From positions 8,432,001 to 8,496,000 of the forward strand of contig CM059625.1 of assembly GCA_030435675.1 (NCBI GenBank): DNA of 64,000 bases, written 5' to 3'. This stretch comes from Steinernema hermaphroditum. Its lineage: Eukaryota > Nematoda > Chromadorea > Rhabditida > Steinernematidae. A model generated the notes under the pieces. That model saw only the letters and a list, made by a program, of their open reading frames with translations, was not told the origin of the DNA and did no database searches. Every line of letters begins with the position of its first letter. The first letter of the stretch is position 1. The position numbers were made by a program, and so were the translations under genes. Positions 34,401-55,093 of this stretch are shown here, piece by piece.

Positions 34401-37400
34401 AGTAGTTGGGCTGATATAAGCGGCGCTGTTGTCAGCACACACTGGAAAAGTTAATATTAAATAAATTTGGTTTTTGAAGTGATATGGAGGTACCGGAGGT
34501 CAATCCGCAGCATCTGTGTTGTTGCTTCGATTTTGAGAAATAACAGTCGAATCCGGGGGGACATGAACCTTTTATAGATGCATTGCAGGTAAGTGGTTCG
34601 TTCGTTAAAGGATCTTTGAAGGCAGTGTTTCCAAAGCTGCAGCCGTAGTAGTTCTCGTCGATTTTTGGGGAGGTCGTTGTAGTAGAAGTTGTCGTGGTGG
34701 TTGGAGTGACTGTAGTTAGAGGGATAGTGGTGGTTTGGACGGGCAAAGTTGTCGGTGGCGTGGAGGCTTTTGTAGCAGGATCAGCTGTGGTCGATACGGT
34801 TTCATTTCTAGATTTTTACGATGTTCTATTTCTCAAACAGTCTGCCTTACCGGCAACAGTGGTAACTTCCGTAAAGTTCATCGAAAACACAATATGAGTT
34901 TTGCGATTGGCAGGATGATGGAAGGAGAGGAGAGCACAATTTCACGTTCTTGCTCGTGGCGTCGAACAAAGGCACAAGTCCGTCCGGGCATCGATGCTCA
35001 TAGCTCTGCATCGCGGAACAGCAAAGACCCTCGGTGGCATTTAGATTCACGAAGGCGCATCTGTGGTTAGCGGAGCTTTCACAATGTTGTCCTAGCGACA
35101 GACCGCCCGATGCGGCCAAAGTTTCGAAGTTACAGATCGCTGGAGCGCCGTTATCGTCTATTAAAATGTCTCGATTTCCTGAAATAGTATCGTTCATTTA
35201 TGTAGTGTTCTTTTTGGGAACCTGGACAGTGTGCAACGGGCTTAATTGTGACAATCATGCGCGTTTCAATTGGAGTGACAGTGGTCAGTATTTCCTGTGA
35301 GGGTAAAGTTGTTCGCGCTGTAGAAGAAGTCGGTTCTCTGAAGGACGTAGTAACGGAAAACAGCTCCATCGTAGTCTGAGAAGGGACCTGCTCTCGGGGT
35401 TTCAGTTTCGAGTCTACAAGGACTATTCAAGAATCTGCAAAAGTTCTTGCTTACGGTTAGTCTTCATCTTTCGACAGCAGAATCCTTTGATGTTTCCGCC
35501 TTTCCGAATGTTGTTATTTATTTGACAAACATACGGAAGCGGACAGTCCGCATTATGCGTGCATTCTTTAGCAGACTGAGTTCCGTAAATGGGACCGTTT
35601 TTGGGTAATGCTTCATATCCAGGCATGCACTGGTTATCTGAAAATGGATTTTATTTCATTTTTCATTCACTGCATTCACCTTTCTCTCGACAACAGATAC
35701 CGTAGGTGCAGACGTATCCATCGACACAAGGTTCCTGTTCTGTGCATGTGACTGTTTTCCCATCTTGAATTAGTGGATCTTTGGAGCAAGTGACTGAACA
35801 AGAATTATCTGTAAGGGCGTTGGATGATTATAAGTACCTGAACTGCAGAAGTTTCTACACTGATCCATAGTAAGGAACTGATTAAAGTTTCCGCCTTCCC
35901 CTTGGAACAAAAATGCTTTGCACCTGTTTTCGCCACGAGAATAGAAATATCTAGAAAGCAAGGATAGAAGAATTTCTAATCAAAAGCAGAAATACCGAAT
36001 AACGGGATAGAAGACGGAAGTCACGTGTTGTAGGGCGGTGCCAGCATCGAACTCAGTCGTTCGTCCCAGCGAGTTGTTATAGGAGATGCCACCATCGCTT
36101 GAGCATATCCACTCTGATATTATTCCGATGGCTGATGGACACAACGTTACATACCTCTAGACGGACAGCACACTCCATCTCCATTCGGGTCCTGTTTGTA
36201 ACATGAGTATCTACCTCCACACTCATAGTCCTTAGTGCAGCGCACCGTCTGTCCTGATGCCGATTTTTCGACTAGACCCCGTGGACATTCTTCAACGCAA
36301 ATGTAGAATGGTACATGCAACGTAAACTACCTGATCTGCAATAGATTTCGCACTCTCGCTTTGATTGGAATACATTCGAGTTGATGAGGTTGCCACCTCG
36401 GAAAATAAACGAAATGCACCGATCCGTGGCGGATTCGTAGTAGTAGCGTAGGAATTTGCCTGGGCCATTCCCGGGCATTACGGGCTGCATACAAGTGTAC
36501 GCTAAATTGCGATTAGTACAACCGAATGTACGTGAAAGCTACCTCTGTTTGGGCAGCACATAGACGTCGGACTTGAAGGACCAAAGTGAATACAGTCAAA
36601 TAAATGCTCAAGGTTCGAGTAAGTTCCACAGCCACCCTTTACGTGACAGTTCATGCTCTTTAACAGAACGGACGTTTTGGAACCCATCGGGCACTCCTCT
36701 GCAAGAGAAAATAGAAGGAGAAACGTCGGTCTCGAGTTACCTGGGAGGGTGCACACCATGCCGTGATATGTTGAAACCGCTATAAACGGCGACGGGCAGG
36801 CACATTTATTGGCTATGCATTTTGCTGTCGGCCAAATAGACGAACACTGTTGGTCAAAAAGACATTCACCCTCGTTTACCGCCACCTCTGAAAAGGAGCA
36901 GTAAGCACAGTGAGGGGTTCTGAATAATTACTTTTCCAGCATTGAATCCCTATCTGGACGAATTCATTTTTGCACGAGCACGTTCCCCTTGAACTGCAGA
37001 ACCATTTTTTGTCGGGGCAGTCATTTGATGAAGAACACTTCATCAACGAACCTAAAAATACATTGTTTTCGTTATCGAGGAGTGAATCCTACTTATGGGG
37101 TGGTAGGTGGCCTTATGCGCTACAGAAGCTACACACTGCTGCATTTCAGCATCAAAAATCTTCCGCTCTCCATTTACCATTGCACACTTATCCTTGACAT
37201 AAATGCTAAAGTCAGTATTATGGACAAGTTCACTTTATACACTTCGTTACCCATGCTTGGGATGACAAAATATGAAGTGATGCTTAGAATTAGGTACAGC
37301 ATACCAGTTGCTATCATTGCGATTGCAGGCATCGCCTTCCCTACCGTAATTTAGCAGGGCGACAAATAGTTGCAGCTAAAACGATCCTATGAGAGGAGGA

Positions 37401-37463
37401 AAAACTGCCATGAGAACTAACGTGAAATAATATGCAGAAAAGCTTGAAGAGCAACCGGCCCAT
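31418..37463 (-). CDS. Large secreted Kunitz / lustrin-Cys / EB mosaic protein
   Basis: The ATG at 37463 opens a signal peptide (MGRLLFKLFCILFH) whose exon splices in frame (GTTAGT...TTTTAG) to a Cys-rich domain. Then follow EB-type modules (for example ECLFDQQCSSIWPTAKCIAN), Kunitz-like units ending F-x-x-x-x-x-C-x-x-x-C (about 36440, 35900, 33940, 33560 and 33060), and many lustrin-type Cys repeats of the form C-P-x-G-x-x-C...Y-C-C (for example CPKGFVCYASL, CPFGYICIENK, CPTGYTCILGK). A Thr/Pro-rich linker lies at 34660-34830. The protein ends with an EB-like module and NYCPSGYVESGGKCV, stop at 31418. Dozens of short exons give well over 1,000 residues. Nematode proteins of this make-up act in cuticle or matrix and as protease inhibitors; the role here is inferred. 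Confidence 0.85.
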
Positions 37464-37862
37464 TGCCTATGCACACGGTGGTTCTGAGACTGAGAGCGCC
37501 GATGCCAGAGATGACAGCAGAGGTCAGTCGCGAACGGTAGATAAACATAATGAAAACAGTGCGCTTACTTACTAATAAAGAGTGAGGGTCAAAAAGCCTT
37601 TGAACAAACAATGACAGAAGGGAGAAGGAGTCATTTCTGCGGAGAACGGCTCCTATATCTTCTGGGGAACCATCTTAATCTCATTAGCACCACTTAAACA
37701 CGGTTTATAAGTACTAAATATTAACAATCACTGGACTTAAGCAGCAAATTATAGAAAATCAGGCGCACAGAATTTGCGAAGTAAATACGAATAAAATGTG
37801 GAGGAATTTCATTCAATAAGTGTTTAGAATTAAGAATTATAGTGCGACATATCACATCTCAC
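37464..37862. promoter_or_regulatory. Upstream region of the Kunitz/lustrin gene
   Basis: Part of the ~1.5-kb region between two divergent starts (37463 minus, 38990 plus). AT-rich; no gene seen. Promoter function is inferred from position only. Confidence 0.4.
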
Positions 37863-37864
37863 TA

Positions 37865-38189
37865 AAGGCCCATTTATACTCTGCGCGACACAAAACCCCC
37901 TTTTTGGTGTCGCTTAGCTTGTCTACGTGTGACTATTTACGCAAAACCAAATAAAACTTCACAGTCATGATGCTTAGGCCCTCGGGCCATCAAACCATCA
38001 AAAGAAAAAAATTTTGGGACATGCCATGTAGGTTAAACTGTAATTATTTTCTTTTGATGGTTTGATGGCCCGGTCTGAAATCATCATGAATGTGTAGTTT
38101 TATTTGGTTTTGCGTAAATAGTGACACATAGACAAGCTAAGCGACACCAAAAAGGGGGTTTTGTGTCGCGCAGAGTATAAACGGGCCTT
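37865..38189. mobile_element. 325-bp MITE with long terminal inverted repeats and TA target duplication
   Basis: The ends AAGGCCCATTTATACTCTGC and GCAGAGTATAAACGGGCCTT are inverted copies; the pairing continues for about 140 bp on each side (GCGACACAAAACCCCC, TTGGTGTCGCTTAGCTTGTC, TTTACGCAAAACCAAATAAA, GGGCCATCAAACCATCAAAAG), leaving a ~35-bp centre. A TA dinucleotide flanks both ends (37863-37864, 38190-38191), as for Tc1/mariner-type insertions. There is no coding capacity. The arms are nearly identical, so the insertion looks fairly young. Confidence 0.92.
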
Positions 38190-38191
38190 TA

Positions 38192-38989
38192 GAAGACAGC
38201 CCTCACCGCTCGATCAACCGCGACGATCTTTCAAGCTGAAGAATCAGTCCGAAGTCTACTCCACCAGCCGATCCGAAGACGGGATTCCACGTTGCCCACT
38301 GAGCTCCACCATCGGGCTGCTTCCGGATGGAGCTTCTTTTTCGCTTCGATATATTCCAACGGTAATGAGCCTGTTCTGTTTGATAGGACGGTACCAGCTA
38401 AGCAACATTAATTTAAGCGAAGTTCCCTTCCCATCTAAGTCTCTAGCAAATTTAAATTCGTTCAAGAAAGCATTCAGATTCTATGAAATATTGCATTGCA
38501 TGCTTAATGAAATATATTTGTAGCAATTTCCAGGATACTGCTATTTTAAATCGTCTTGTAGTCCTCAGAATGATCGAGCACAAAGGTCGGTCCCTTTTTA
38601 GTAATTTCAGTGCGTTCCGGCGACCTTGCAGCGATCTCCACTGGACGGCGGCGACGAAAAAGGGCGGTGCTTGGAGGAGGCGTGGCTTCGGGATTCGACC
38701 ATGTCAGTCGACTGCACAAGGGTGTAAGTATTACGTTTGTTGTTATGTTCTGACAATTTGATCAGGATAAGTTAAAAGTTTGATTGCGTTGGGTCGCCTG
38801 TCGCTGATTGATATTTCACGCCAGTTGTACAATTTCGAATTCATGCATTCAGAAAGTGAGCACCGAAAGGCCTTTGCTCCCACCAGGAGGTCCGCTTTAA
38901 CTTCGATTGACCAAGCGTCTGGAAACGCCGCTCTGAGTTTGGTTCCAGGCAATTAGTATTTCCCTTCCTCTCCTTCGTTAATGTGAAGG
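38192..38989. promoter_or_regulatory. Upstream region of the MEGF6-like gene
   Basis: Contains exon-like stretches that I could not place: an open frame up to a donor-like site near 38360, and 38611-38711, which reads as a very basic peptide with an RRRRKR site in one frame. Neither joins in frame to the start at 38990 by any splice I could find. Promoter function is inferred from position. Confidence 0.3.
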
Positions 38990-49169
<10,180 letters not shown>

Positions 49170-49752
49170 ACCCCGAAAGCGTTGCAACACGCGGAGACTT
49201 GCCGGAGTACGAATACCGATCGAAACGATAGGACTCGTCTTCGTTTCCTTAGCTTTTAGCAGAAGGCCCAAATCTTTCTATATTTCCCAGCTCAAATACA
49301 ATCAGCTCTCTATGCTTTCCATCGCAAATTCTAGCCATGTTTATCATATTCCCGAGTGCATTTACACAAATTATTCTGTTTACTGTGTTGTACATTGTGC
49401 TATAGATTTTTTATATCGTTTTCACTTTGTTCATACAATATTACATCTCTGCCACTGCATGAGTAATGACTAGTTTTCTGATCGCTGTCAATAGAGATGT
49501 TGTTCTCGCTGCTGTAAATACATATAAAAATTGTTTATGCCATTTTCCATAGCATTCCATCGTGCACACTCCGTAGTTGGGAGAGAGGAAGCGGCGCTCG
49601 AGTTTTTGCGACGCCACGGTGATCAGTGATTCATGCGAACAAACAAGACGACTATTTATCTGTTCGCCCGCCCGCCTTGTTGCAATCAAACGATGCTCCG
49701 TGCTCTCATCGCTTACCCACAGAATTGTTTTCAGACGGAGAATTGAGTCGTG
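49170..49752. other. Intergenic, 3' region of MEGF6-like gene and serpin promoter
   Basis: No supported gene. Two short antiparallel frames only. TATAAAAA occurs at about 49523, some 230 bp before the serpin ATG, so it is not an obvious core promoter. Confidence 0.45.
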
Positions 49753-51055
49753 ATGGCAGAATCAAGAAGCCATTCGATGGACGTGACGCAGGCTGACTTC
49801 GCGCTTCATTTCCTGAAGCGGCATCCGGAATCCGTTATTGTCTCTCCATTGTCGATATCTACGGCTCTAGCCATGGTCTACGCGGGATCTGACGGAACGA
49901 CAAAAGACGAAATTCGGCAGGCTTTAGCCGGAGGTTCTCTCCATTGCATTACTAAGCTTACGTTCCATTTAAAGACATTGCGGACAAAGAGATTCACGAG
50001 TACTTCATGTATGTTCTGAAGCAAGCGGGAAAGCCTTCGAGTGATGTCATCCTTGAAATCGCCAACAAGGTCTACGTCCAGGAAGGATTCAAGATACTCA
50101 AGGAGTACGAGTCTCTCATCGAAAAAGAATACGATGGAAACTTTCAACTGACCGACTTTTCTGATTCATTCAAGTCGTCGAAGGTATCATTTATGACTGT
50201 TACAGCTAGCTGATAGTAGCAATCATCGACAGATTGTGAACTCTTGGGTTAGTCAAGCGACTCATGGCAAAATCCAGGATCTTATCAACCCCTCTATGAT
50301 CGACAGCATGACTAGAATGGTTCTCGTGAATGCAGCTTATTTGAAAGGCAGCTGGAAAACTAAGTTCGACGAGAATAGAACCATTAGTGAGCAATTCTAT
50401 CAATCGCCAGACCATGAGAAGGAGGTTCGCATGATGAACATTCGCGGGAAATATGGATATTCAAAAAGCGAAACGGCTGAAGTTTTGCGCCTCCCCTATA
50501 GTGATGAAACTTTCGTCATGTACATCGTGCTGCCTCAGGAAAGATATGGGCTTCAGAGCTTTGTGAAGGCTACCAACGGAAACGACATTCTTGCGCTGTT
50601 TGACTGTTGTCAAACAAGGACAGTTCAGGTGCATCCGAAGTCTGTATCCACAGTACGACAGCAGTTATAGGTGAAAATTCCTAAATTCAAGATCGAAACA
50701 TCTCTCGAATTGACGGATGCCCTCAAGGAAGCTGGGATCAAGAACGCATTCGATGCCAGCTCTGCTGACTTCTCGAAGATGACCGGTGACCGCAGTCTGT
50801 ACGTTTCGGACGTCGTTCACAAAGCGTTCGTGGAAGTAAGTTCTTTTGCTTCTATCGCGAAAATTACTGAGAAACTATTAGGTTGACGAGACCGGAACTG
50901 AAGCGGCCGCAGCCACAGGCGCCGTGATGCGTCTGCGCTGTGCCGCACCATCAATGCCGGAAGAAGTAGTAATCTTCCATGCCAATCATGGCTTTTTGTA
51001 CTTCATTGTCAACACCACTTCGAAAGGCATTCTCTTTGCTGGCTCATTCATCTAA
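49753..51055 (+). CDS. Serpin without signal peptide
   Basis: Serine (or cysteine) protease inhibitor acting by suicide conformational change. Exons give [20 protein letters not shown], then [19 protein letters not shown] (helix A/B region), [43 protein letters not shown] (the hallmark N-A-x-Y-F/L-K-G-x-W), VKIPKFKIE, and the end [13 protein letters not shown] ... GILFAGSFI with TAA at 51053-51055. The hinge of the reactive loop is intact (GTEAAAAT, small residues from P15 on), so the protein should be inhibitory. The scissile bond most likely follows MRLR, with Cys next. There is no N-terminal signal peptide, as in intracellular clade serpins and several serpins of trichinellid nematodes. 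Introns are short (about 44-70 bp); ATG 49753 is preceded by TCGTG and opens the conserved first helix. Confidence 0.92.
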
Positions 51056-51439
51056 GAAAATATGTACAAAAATTTAAAATTAAAAAAAATATCGCACAAA
51101 AATTTATTGCATATATTATCGTATAAATGCATTGTAGAAACACTTAAAGCACCTTTAGATAACCGACAACAGCCATCTCTGGTTAGATAGCTCATAAGCT
51201 CGAAGATGTGATAACCGATTGATAGTTTCATATGTACAACGGAAAGCTGGCTAGGGCTGATACCTGAGTGTTAGAAGGAAGGGAAGGAAGGCAGACATGT
51301 CTATTCCTGAAACATGGAATGTAGGGATAGTTCCTCGAAGCGATGCACAAACCATTTCCTTGTAGTCAGCCTCATTACGATCAGGCACTTCCCTGTCTTC
51401 CTCTTCATTTTCTGAAAAGTGCAGTCCACGTAGGGCATA
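51056..51439. other. 3' region between convergent genes
   Basis: AT-rich 3' flank of the serpin. A 99-codon minus-strand frame at 51301-51600 overlaps the next gene in another frame and is regarded as its shadow. Confidence 0.5.
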
Positions 51440-51736
51440 TTATGTTTTGAAACCGAAACCTTCTTGGATGGGGTCGTCGAAGTTTCCGTCGAGTGCTCCG
51501 GGCGCTTCTTTGCGTTGCAACTTCGCCTCATTCTTTTTGCGCAACTTCTCCACAAGTTCCTTGGCGGGGAGAAGTTGTTTGACGGGTACCTCTCCACCAT
51601 CTTGTCTGTTGAATTCTAGGTTGTCACGCACTGAGTGTCTTCGCTCGAAGCGAACCGAGACATTTCCAGCGTAGTGTTCTCGAACCTTCAAAGGGTGATT
51701 TTGGAGCAGTTCCTCCTTTTGGCTCACGTGCCACAT
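51440..51736 (-). CDS. Small charged protein of unknown function
   Basis: Single-exon frame of 98 codons starting MWHVSQKEELLQNHPLKVRE and ending DDPIQEGFGFKT. It is rich in Lys, Arg and Glu with a predicted helix ELVEKLRKKNEAKL, no signal peptide and no membrane segment. It reads like a real, soluble protein (balanced charges, no low-complexity bias, a Gly/Pro-rich end), but I do not recognise a family. Frames on the opposite strand over the same bases are poorer in composition. A 5' exon upstream of 51736 is possible, since an acceptor-like CTGTAACAG lies in front of it on this strand. Confidence 0.5.
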   Translation of the reverse strand: MWHVSQKEELLQNHPLKVREHYAGNVSVRFERRHSVRDNLEFNRQDGGEVPVKQLLPAKELVEKLRKKNEAKLQRKEAPGALDGNFDDPIQEGFGFKT

Positions 51737-52789
51737 ATCAGAATTAGCTTCACTGTTTGTGTTCAGCTCACACGATCGGATTTTCTGTTACAGCGAGCGG
51801 TCAGCATGACCGTCGCGCTGTGAAGTTGATCAAAGGCAACGATAAGGTTGGACAGAGGCCTGTGGACTGCTTTCTCACCGTTTCTCACGATTTGAAGTGC
51901 CTATCGACGCAAAGGTGGTGTCTCATCGATGAAGGATACGAGTGCCAAAGCGCTTCAAAGGAACACTGTGAGGGAAAGCTGGGGCTCTTCGGTCTCTTCG
52001 CACGTTTTGTAAGCAGCGAAGAAGAGAGGAAGCAGAAAGAAAATAAAGGCGATGACTGTTCGCTCCATGAGAATAGCGAGTGAGTAAATGATTGGCGCCC
52101 GGATGTCAGCCGCCGATCGCAGCAGTGGTGCCAACGGTCACCTCCAATTACATTTGCATGCGCTGACTGTGTCATCTAGCGAAGACGATGATTTGTGTAA
52201 GTAAACGTTCCCAAAAACTCTCTCCCTTACATTCCCAATGAGTGTGAGGGGTCGTTCTAAAGGTCTTGGCGACGCTGACCAATAAAGTTCCCTTTCTAAA
52301 CATCTCGAGGCGACAAGCGGCATTTCCGTATTGCCGGTATGCAAGTGTAATAGGAACGGTATGCACTTTCTTCTTCGTGGCCAAAGTGCAAGGTTGAGCT
52401 GCTTGGGGCACTCAGTTGCGAGGGCGACTCTAAGGTGGCACATCTCGTTGATTGGCACCACCGATTAGGTATGCTAATGAGTAAAGTTGCGAAAAAAGAA
52501 CGGAAAGCGGCGCTGATCGGACGATATGCAAATGCAAGTGTCTGTAGGTGTTTCCCCGAACCACCGTATCCATCCCTCAAGACGCGATCGGCGTTCGCTT
52601 TTGGCCGAGCAGCGAAGGCGGGGAAACACACCGGCGCCACTTAAGAAGCTGTGTACAAAACGCTGCTCGCCTTGCTCCAGATCATTTGAAACGAAACATG
52701 CCGCTTTTGACAAAATTTGTTTCCATTGTTCAATGTTGCAATTCATGACTCACTTTCCAGGTGCCGATCTCTTCTTACTGTAGCTGATC
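51737..52789. other. Intergenic, open frames on both strands but no gene recognised
   Basis: Overlapping frames of 80-115 codons occur in both directions (51757-52083 plus; 52138-52640 minus), typical of GC-rich flanks of start sites. One minus-strand ATG at about 52069 opens a signal-like peptide MERTVIAFIFFLLPLFFAAY, but no continuation could be built. Probably the promoter of the forkhead gene. Confidence 0.4.
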
Positions 52790-54313
52790 ATGAATCGTCT
52801 AAATCTTCCCCAAATTGTCGAGTAAGTTTTTTTTCGCATAAAAAGTTGATGACTGGTTGAACAAATCTGCTTTGAAAACAAATTCTCCCGTTGATAAAAC
52901 TTTTTCTACAAAATATTTTTTGTTACCAGTACTAAAACCAAATATCTGGGACTTTATAGGGAGGAAGGGAATGAGAACGAGAAGCCGCCCTATTCATACG
53001 TAGCCCTTATCGCGATGGCAATCGCCAACTCGCCGGAACAGAGGATGACCCTTTCGCAAATATATTCGGTATGACAACTTCCACAAACGCTACCGTATAC
53101 GGTAATCCACAGTACATAGATTCGAGGTTCCCCTACTACCGTAATGCTGATCCGAAGAGGCGACAAGGTTGGCAGAACAGCATCCGGCACAACCTCTCCC
53201 TCAACGACTGCTTCATTAAAAAGGCGCGCGACGGGATGGGTCCTGCGAACGACCGGAAAGGAAACTACTGGACCCTCTCCCCCGATTGCGAGAACATGTT
53301 CGACAACGGAAACTTCCGTAGAAGGTAAGAAGCAATCACTGTACTTCTGGTCTACGGCTTTTCAGAAGACGCATGAAGAGGACGAATCGGCTGCCAGCTC
53401 ACCAGAACGGAGTATCCGATCCGACTTTGGCACTTCTACAGACGCAAACGTGGTACCTTCATTATATGCAAAACAAGGCGCAGCAGCAAGTGAGTTCTTA
53501 ACCTTCCAAAAGATTACTGGGGATTCACAACCCTTCAATTACAAAGCAGCTTAAGTGTTCTTGTCTGAACGAGTCATACTCTTATTCGCTCTTATTAAAA
53601 AAACTGTTAGACGAATAACCTCTTGGTAGACTCGTTCTAGTTAAGTAGTAATCCAGTAATGCAGTGGTTTTTCTTGTTACAAAATGACTATGGCTTTGCA
53701 CCAAACAAGATACTGTCCGCGGCAGTAAATTGCTAGTGGAAAATCGGAAAAGCAGTATCTTAATTGCGGTCTCGCAGTTGTTACGGTACCCACCGGCCGG
53801 CAATGCGCAGACGTCTCTCCTTCCGACGCAGCAACATTCGTCCCCTTCGCTCGAGTCGAATCCCACGTACTCTTCCCTCCCGATGCCGTCGTCGTCGAAC
53901 GTAGGGTTCGGCAGCATGACCAATCCCTATGGATACGTGGTGCCTCGCTCATCGTCACATGACATCGCAAACAGCTGGAGCGATCAACAAAAGTGTCAAC
54001 AGCCTGTGCAGAACGTTCAAAGCTATCCTCCGATTTTCGGCACTGAACAGTCTACAGCAAGCAACGCCTGTCATCCACACGCGCTCATCGACCAGCAAGG
54101 TTTCCAGACTCATTTCCTGTTTCACTTCTAATAATCACTACTATAGACTCATCTCTGAGGAGCTACGCCGCTTCTACGTCATCTTGTTCAAGCACGCTGG
54201 TCCCTCAACTTATAGAATACGACAGCATGACTCAACAGCCGTTTTTGAACCAGTGGCCATCAAGTGCCTTCGAACAGCCTTTGATGAATGCAAAGACTGA
54301 ACCTCTCGATTAA
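52790..54313 (+). CDS. Forkhead (Fox) transcription factor
   Basis: Winged-helix DNA-binding protein. Exon 1 (ATG 52790) gives [11 protein letters not shown]; the next exons give the forkhead domain: [39 protein letters not shown], then [20 protein letters not shown] (recognition helix), [27 protein letters not shown]. Then a Gln-rich and Ser/Pro-rich tail with the YPPIFGTEQ and [10 protein letters not shown] segments ends in a sumoylation-like AKTEPLD and TAA at 54311-54313. The domain sits at the N-terminus, beginning at about residue 18. The C-terminal wing ([10 protein letters not shown]) is closest to FoxI/FoxL-type factors, but two small insertions, after FPYYR and after KKARDG, prevent a firm class. 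Five introns of about 40-200 bp. Confidence 0.9.
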
Positions 54314-54390
54314 GCGCTATGCGCATTTTTTGGCTCAATGCTACTTACCGTAGTAGAATGGATCGCCTCATTGCTTACTGCCTTGCTTTC

Positions 54391-55093
54391 CTAAAATATT
54401 GCCTGATTCCCATTTGTCTCATTCCGGCTCACCTTGATTTCCCGCAACTCTTTCTGAAGCTTCTCTATTATCTGTTGTAGTTCTTCGTTTTTCCTCTAAA
54501 CCAGTTATATAGCAGTATTAAACATGCCCAAAGTATGAAACACAATAAATAGTGCTTCACGACTACCTTTTCAGCAGCTAAGGATTCGTGAAGCTTTGAA
54601 GTGTCGGAGCAGTTGACCTTTCCGATTTCCTGTCGTTGCTTTGAACAACTCAAAAGAGATATCTGTAACAAGAAAATCGAATTTTCTTGCAGCAGCATGA
54701 AGTACCTTCAGCGATTGTGACTCCTCATCTTTCGACGATAGTTTGTCTTTCAGGTCTAGATGGAATCACCATGCTACTGTTTAGTAGAGCGTCACAAGTT
54801 ACCGGCTATTTGAAGGGCTGTCGAGTTCTGTAGTTCAGCCATCAGCGTTTCCATGCGCCGTTTGTTTTCATACATAACTAAATTTTGAGATGCAATGGGA
54901 GTGGAGGAAATACGATCTGACCTTCAACTTGAGCGAACAGAGAGTCTTCTTTCAGTTTGCAGTGATCGAGCTTGCCGTGAAGCTCGATGAAACTGGCGTT
55001 GAATGTGTTATACTGAGTGTAGACAATGATAAAGAAGAAAAATGAAGTAACTGCGAGAGTGAGGCGTAGCCAGAATCCATTTCGTAAGCTCAT
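54391..55093 (-). CDS. Type II membrane protein with coiled coil (GOLM1/GOLM2-like)
   Basis: The ATG at 55093 gives a short basic cytosolic end (MSLRNGFWLRL), one membrane helix (TLAVTSFFFFIIVYT), and then a coiled-coil stalk: ELHGKLDHCKLKEDSLFAQ, YENKRRMETLMAELQN, LKDKLSSKDEESQSLK, CSKQRQEIGKVNC, RKNEELQQIIEKLQKELREI, ending NQAIF and TAG at 54391. Four short introns are bridged in frame. The layout (tiny N-tail, single helix, luminal coiled coil with two spaced Cys) is that of the Golgi proteins GOLM1 and GOLM2/CASC4; the assignment rests on architecture, not on close sequence match. About 165 residues, shorter than vertebrate relatives. It ends 78 bp from the stop of the forkhead gene, tail to tail. 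Confidence 0.6.

Noticed and set aside
33475..35300. Plus-strand frames across the Kunitz/lustrin gene (e.g. 33475-33708, 34735-35070)
   Set aside because: Composition and position show that they are reverse-strand shadows of Cys- and Thr-rich exons.
52138..52746. Chain of minus-strand frames of 80-115 codons upstream of the forkhead gene
   Set aside because: They overlap each other in different frames, have no motif, and lie in GC-rich promoter sequence.
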